Shown piece by piece: positions 24,701 to 26,259 of a stretch of DNA of 26,259 nt. The position numbers and the translations under genes were made by a program. How positions within the stretch are numbered: position 1 is the first letter of the stretch; the number at the start of each line of letters is the position of its first letter. Origin of the DNA: a virus; the IMG/VR virus record IMGVR_UViG_3300010885_077209, positions 1-26,259 of that record, one strand, 5' to 3'. The notes under the pieces are model-generated. The model was not told where the DNA came from. It did not search any database and worked only from the letters and a program-made list of their open reading frames with translations.

Positions 24701-25965
24701 CAACATTATCTAACAAATTACTTTCTACAGATACTATAATTAGTGTTGCATCTACTGTTAATTTTGCAACTTTTGAAGGAGTTGCTGTTAGTGGTTCAAA
24801 TCCAGGATATGCAATTATTGAAAATGAAATTATTAAATATACATCTATAGGTCCTGGATCTCTAACTTCATTGACAAGAGGATTGGATTCAACAAAGGCA
24901 TTGGATTATGATGTTAATAGTGAAGTTTATAAGTATGAATTTAATGGCATATCATTAAGAAGAATCAATAAAACTCACGATATTAGTGATACTGGCATCG
25001 ATATTGATGATTATTATATTGAAATTGATAGAACAAACTTCGATTCAAATGTGGTAAATAGGAGTGCTGATGGTTCTTTACCAAATACATCCCAACTTTC
25101 GTTCAGTTCCGAATTTTCTGGAGGTGAAAATAATACTCTTGCTACACAAAACATACAATATGATTCAATTTTTCCACAAGTTACAGCTCTTGTTCCTGGG
25201 TCAACTACTTCATTAACAGGTCAAATTAGAACCATAAGTGGAACTAGTGCTAGTGGAACAGAGATGTCTTTTATCGACCAGGGATATGAAGATGTTCAGA
25301 TTGTTGGTCAAAATAAATTAACCTCTACTAGAATTATCTGTTCAAATATTAATGAGCAGACTTATCTCACCGATTCCAATTTATTAAGAAATAAATCATT
25401 TACATTAAAACTAAATCTTTCTACATCTGATAAAAATCTATCTCCGATGATTTTCTGGAGACAATCTGCAATTCAATTGAATAGCAATAGATTAAATAGT
25501 CCAATTTCAGATTATGCAAGTGATAATAGAGTTAATAATTTGTTTGGAAATCCTCATGCAGCATTTTATATTTCAAATACTGTGATGTTATCACAACCTG
25601 CAACTTCAATTAAAGTTATTCTTTCTGCATATAGGCATTTTTCTTCTGATTTTAGAGTTCTTTATAGTTTAATTAGACCAGATTCCAGTGAGGTTAGGCA
25701 ATCATTCGAATTATTCCCAGGATATAAGAATCTAACGATAGATAATAATGGAGATGGATACCCAGATGTCATAGATCCTACAAAAAATAATGGACTTCCA
25801 GATGTATTTGTCCCTGCAAGTTTAGATGATCAATTTATGGAATATGAATTTACCGCGCATAATCTTGGAGATTTTATTGGATATATAATTAAAATTGATG
25901 TATCAGGAACAAATCAGGCATATGCACCAAAGATAAAAGATTTAAGGAGTATCGCATTAGCATGA
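18730..25965 (+). CDS. 2411-aa virion structural protein with DUF4815 region
   Basis: The N-terminus is the DUF4815 type common in cyanomyovirus tail proteins: NYHKILFNPGRPVQARELNT and LQSILQNQVESFGSHLFKEG (about 28-65), then YLAQRTYDESGDY and KLSPGKAYVRGYDIEKTGVE further on. A run of eight Thr (1561-1568) leads into DPLAQTFIVGG (from 1574), GAYLSELDLFFASKDSGNSP and ATRVKFDYPIYLEPNQEYA, a domain typical of these proteins. Later come a GxGY stretch (near 1830-1900), one RG module (~1997-2072) and a conserved cyanophage C-terminus with MIFWRQSAIQL and LDDQFMEYEFTAHN. Its position after gp8 is where T4 has gp9 and gp10, but I see no convincing match to T4 gp10, so I leave the symbol empty. It most likely builds peripheral baseplate or fibre-attachment structure. 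It starts 4 nt after gp8; its stop overlaps the next start. Confidence 0.85.
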   Translation: MAQKTNLNVSPYYDDFNEPTIGARDKNYHKILFNPGRPVQARELNTLQSILQNQVESFGSHLFKEGSLVIPGNIALDIEFYSVKLNPTTFGVDITSYIENFVGQKITGQSSGTTAIIQKVVLPNSEIEYVTLYVKYLDSDNNFIFNPFKDDEGLVANENITYGNTTIAAGTTFASTISNNSTSTGSSASIADGIYFIRGTFVKVHKQNIILDYYTNKPSYRVGLKINENIINSKDDATLYDNAKGFTNYAAPGADRFQIELILTKKPITEIDNDTDFVEILRVKDGAIKKIDVKSNYNVIKDYLAQRTYDESGDYSVIPFQISVNNSLNDRIGNDGLFFDNEKTDQGNIPSNDLMGIKLSPGKAYVRGYDIEKTGVEILDVEKPRTTETVSNINIPFEMGNLLRVNNVSGSVKQKLSVGLYNRRKDSDSTPNGTKIGDARVYTINLTDAAYANNATSWDLYLYDVQTYTELTLNQSLSSSELPISSFIKGKSSGASGYAVAAGSGSSIINVIQTSGNFSRGETILINGIEIYPRSIKSIKVYGIDDIKSIYQSTATSGFSKAFLADTQLDSVLAKGFSTLDSITIETNGAVSGSGKAFTGIKTDTIIRYQRPGLSVETYNRVVSINPDGFGMVVAGLTSSVTGVCDKDLPSSQLVTNFSLGVPKIKNSSNGYLYAKIPSSNVASTNLANSNIVFTAQSNATFTPSSNTLTVNTSNFAVGVNTSLVNFESFDEERYSIFYTNGTIERLTSDKFTLSGNQVTFSNIANSEISLINATFVKSSIQSKSKLYTRSQTISVNLSKYSQSGTGINTSTNDGLAYNQYYGLRVQDEEICLRYPDVAKVLAVYESLDTSTPSLDVLNFNILSNVDSNAIIGENIIGTSSKAIARVVSKPSSGKIGIVYLNDNKFLDGESVRFNESNVSTEINSVTNGIYKNITNKFILDKGQNEQYYDYSKIVRKNGEQEPTKQLLIVFDYYLLPTSDTGDVFTADSYVEERFTNDIPTIGIDNIRASDTLDFRPRVSIFTGQSSSPFTFSSRNFGSEPKLILSPNESSLIGYDFYLGRIDKLYLDTFGKFILLKGTASTNPKPPSKPDQVMELATITLPPYLYNPKDASISLVDNRRYTMRDIGKIENRLTNLERVTSLTLLEINTQTLQVTDAQGINRFKTGFFVDDFKNSNLISPNSSVDIDPEQQYLTSKISKNSLGLKPVPAENITDENIDLSTNFNLFDSNVQKTGEVITLKYDSVGWIEQPLATRVENVNPFHVVAYNGTVKLNPSSDSWVRTIQLEDVNSNINVAVSENISLNGGWGAFVGSTTTSEITNVNQEDNIVASESELYMRSRNTGFFAINLKPLTQYYQFLDSNSGVDFIPKLVEISPNSNLNDYGASGAFTVGETVIGTFNGQNLIKFRVAQANHKEGAYNSPTSKYNINPYVKIENLTDFYSASSKTLNIDINGLCEEAQGLYSGYLMIGMKLIGQQSGTVAYVKDLRLISDNYGDLNGAFFLKDPNGNPPPSVKITTGSKTFKLTSSSTNAAPLPGSKSISSGETIYTSQGTFVQKQKTITTTTTTTTINTYVDPLAQTFIVGGNVESLNGNLPNDEANGAYLSELDLFFASKDSGNSPVTVEIRTVELGTPTRKIVGTPATLKPNQINISTDGTVATRVKFDYPIYLEPNQEYAIVIQAGQSDQFELWIAQMGEKTVNTSTLPNAESVVYTRQFAMGSLFKSQNGSIWTADQYQDLKFKLYKCNFTSTSGSAFFQNPSLDESNGYVKKLRSNSLTSLPRKIAVGIITTSNAVTIGVLNTGRKVTAETQTYTYGNISQTGGPSASVGITTGGYNYTTTSNVATYALSGNGKNLRLDITANASGTITNVSINGNNNGNGYTKGDTVGIVTSNVVPVAGNGAIITITNVTSLDTLYLTNVQGESFPTVGLNTLSYYNDAGARVSLSGTSILSSTPIGGVYNGNFMKVNHFNHGMYDNTNKLIIKNAKSSIPPTTLSNKLLSTDTIISVASTVNFATFEGVAVSGSNPGYAIIENEIIKYTSIGPGSLTSLTRGLDSTKALDYDVNSEVYKYEFNGISLRRINKTHDISDTGIDIDDYYIEIDRTNFDSNVVNRSADGSLPNTSQLSFSSEFSGGENNTLATQNIQYDSIFPQVTALVPGSTTSLTGQIRTISGTSASGTEMSFIDQGYEDVQIVGQNKLTSTRIICSNINEQTYLTDSNLLRNKSFTLKLNLSTSDKNLSPMIFWRQSAIQLNSNRLNSPISDYASDNRVNNLFGNPHAAFYISNTVMLSQPATSIKVILSAYRHFSSDFRVLYSLIRPDSSEVRQSFELFPGYKNLTIDNNGDGYPDVIDPTKNNGLPDVFVPASLDDQFMEYEFTAHNLGDFIGYIIKIDVSGTNQAYAPKIKDLRSIALA
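24720..24945 (+). repeat. RG module copy 5 (in the DUF4815 protein, ~1997-2072)
   Basis: Same plan in a different gene: TIISVASTVNF, GYAIIENEIIKYTSIG, then SLTRGLDSTKA. Confidence 0.6.
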
Positions 25966-26165
25966 TGATTCCAGTAAAAGGGCATCCAAATTTGTATCGT
26001 GATGAGCAAAGTGGTGCTATAATTAATTGCGACAATAATTCTTATATACAGTACAAAAATAGTTTACAAAATCGTGAATTGCAAAAAAATGAGATAGATA
26101 CTATGAAAAAAGATATTGATGAAATTAAATCTTTACTAAAGGAGTTGATTAATGGATCCAAATGA
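25962..26165 (+). CDS. 67-aa coiled-coil-like phage protein
   Basis: ATG 25962 overlaps the preceding stop in the arrangement ATGA; an in-frame ATG follows directly at 25965. AAGGAG (25944-25949) supplies a ribosome site, with rather long spacing. The N-terminus (IPVKGHPNLYRDEQSGAII, 3-21) looks folded. The C-terminal half (NRELQKNEIDTMKKDIDEIK, 37-56, then SLLKELINGSK) has heptad-like hydrophobic spacing and is probably a coiled coil. I recall this as a conserved short protein next to structural genes in T4-like cyanophages. A small virion or assembly factor is possible, but no function can be assigned from sequence. Confidence 0.8.
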   Translation: MMIPVKGHPNLYRDEQSGAIINCDNNSYIQYKNSLQNRELQKNEIDTMKKDIDEIKSLLKELINGSK

Positions 26166-26259
26166 TATTTCATTAGAATCAATTGATAAATTATTTGAAT
26201 ATGAAAAACATGCTAGGATTATTGATCAATTGGATTTTGAGGAATTAAAAATTTTTTCA
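26152..26259 (+). CDS. Small conserved phage protein, cut by window edge
   Basis: ATG 26152 has a strong ribosome site (AAAGGAG, 26138-26144, 7-nt spacing) and overlaps the end of the previous gene by 14 nt. Thirty-six codons run open to the window edge without a stop. The visible part is acidic and helical (DPNDISLESIDKLFEYEKHA, then RIIDQLDFEELKIF). It resembles the N-terminus of a short conserved cyanophage protein of unknown function. Overlap with its neighbour suggests translational coupling. Confidence 0.7.
   Translation, partial: MDPNDISLESIDKLFEYEKHARIIDQLDFEELKIFS

Overview
This window looks like part of the genome of a T4-like marine cyanomyovirus (a myovirus of Synechococcus or Prochlorococcus). 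The evidence is a run of T4-type baseplate genes in conserved order (gp25, gp6, a gp7-position protein, gp8, then a DUF4815 structural protein), several tiny phage-type ORFs, a pyruvoyl-type S-adenosylmethionine decarboxylase (speD, a known cyanophage auxiliary metabolic gene), and TATAAATA-type late promoter motifs. All genes I can support lie on the plus strand. These assignments come from reading the translated sequences against remembered family features. No search or alignment was run.

Layout. Positions 1-200 are a GC-rich island (about 67% GC by count) full of inverted repeats. The structural genes, by contrast, are around 30% GC. It may hold the last 33 codons of a gene entering from the left, and could be host-derived DNA or an assembly junction. 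Positions 319-2206 hold an early-looking cassette: an AbrB-like small protein, a strong sigma-70-type promoter, a GT-A-type glycosyltransferase, two tiny cyanophage-type ORFs and a 199-aa unknown. speD follows at 2248-2574, behind a late-type promoter motif. Next come a short spacer with possible regulatory RNA structure and a 58-aa unknown.

From 2850 the window is a baseplate/tail structural block: gp25 (133 aa), gp6 (641 aa), a giant 3983-aa protein, gp8 (520 aa) and a 2411-aa DUF4815 protein. After it come a 67-aa coiled-coil-like protein and the start of another small protein cut by the right edge. The genes are packed with 1-nt gaps or overlaps, except where late promoter motifs occur (before gp25 and before gp8).

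How they fit together. In T4, gp25, gp6, gp7 and gp8, with gp10 and others, build the baseplate wedge. The giant protein sits in the gp7 slot, and its first ~300 residues resemble the C-terminal core domain of T4 gp7. The remaining ~3,700 residues are a mosaic of recurring beta-rich modules, a YHYH-type domain and a conserved cyanophage C-terminus. Some of these modules recur in gp8 and in the DUF4815 protein, so the phage seems to have decorated three adjacent baseplate proteins from one module pool. speD and the glycosyltransferase presumably modify host metabolism or surface/virion glycans.
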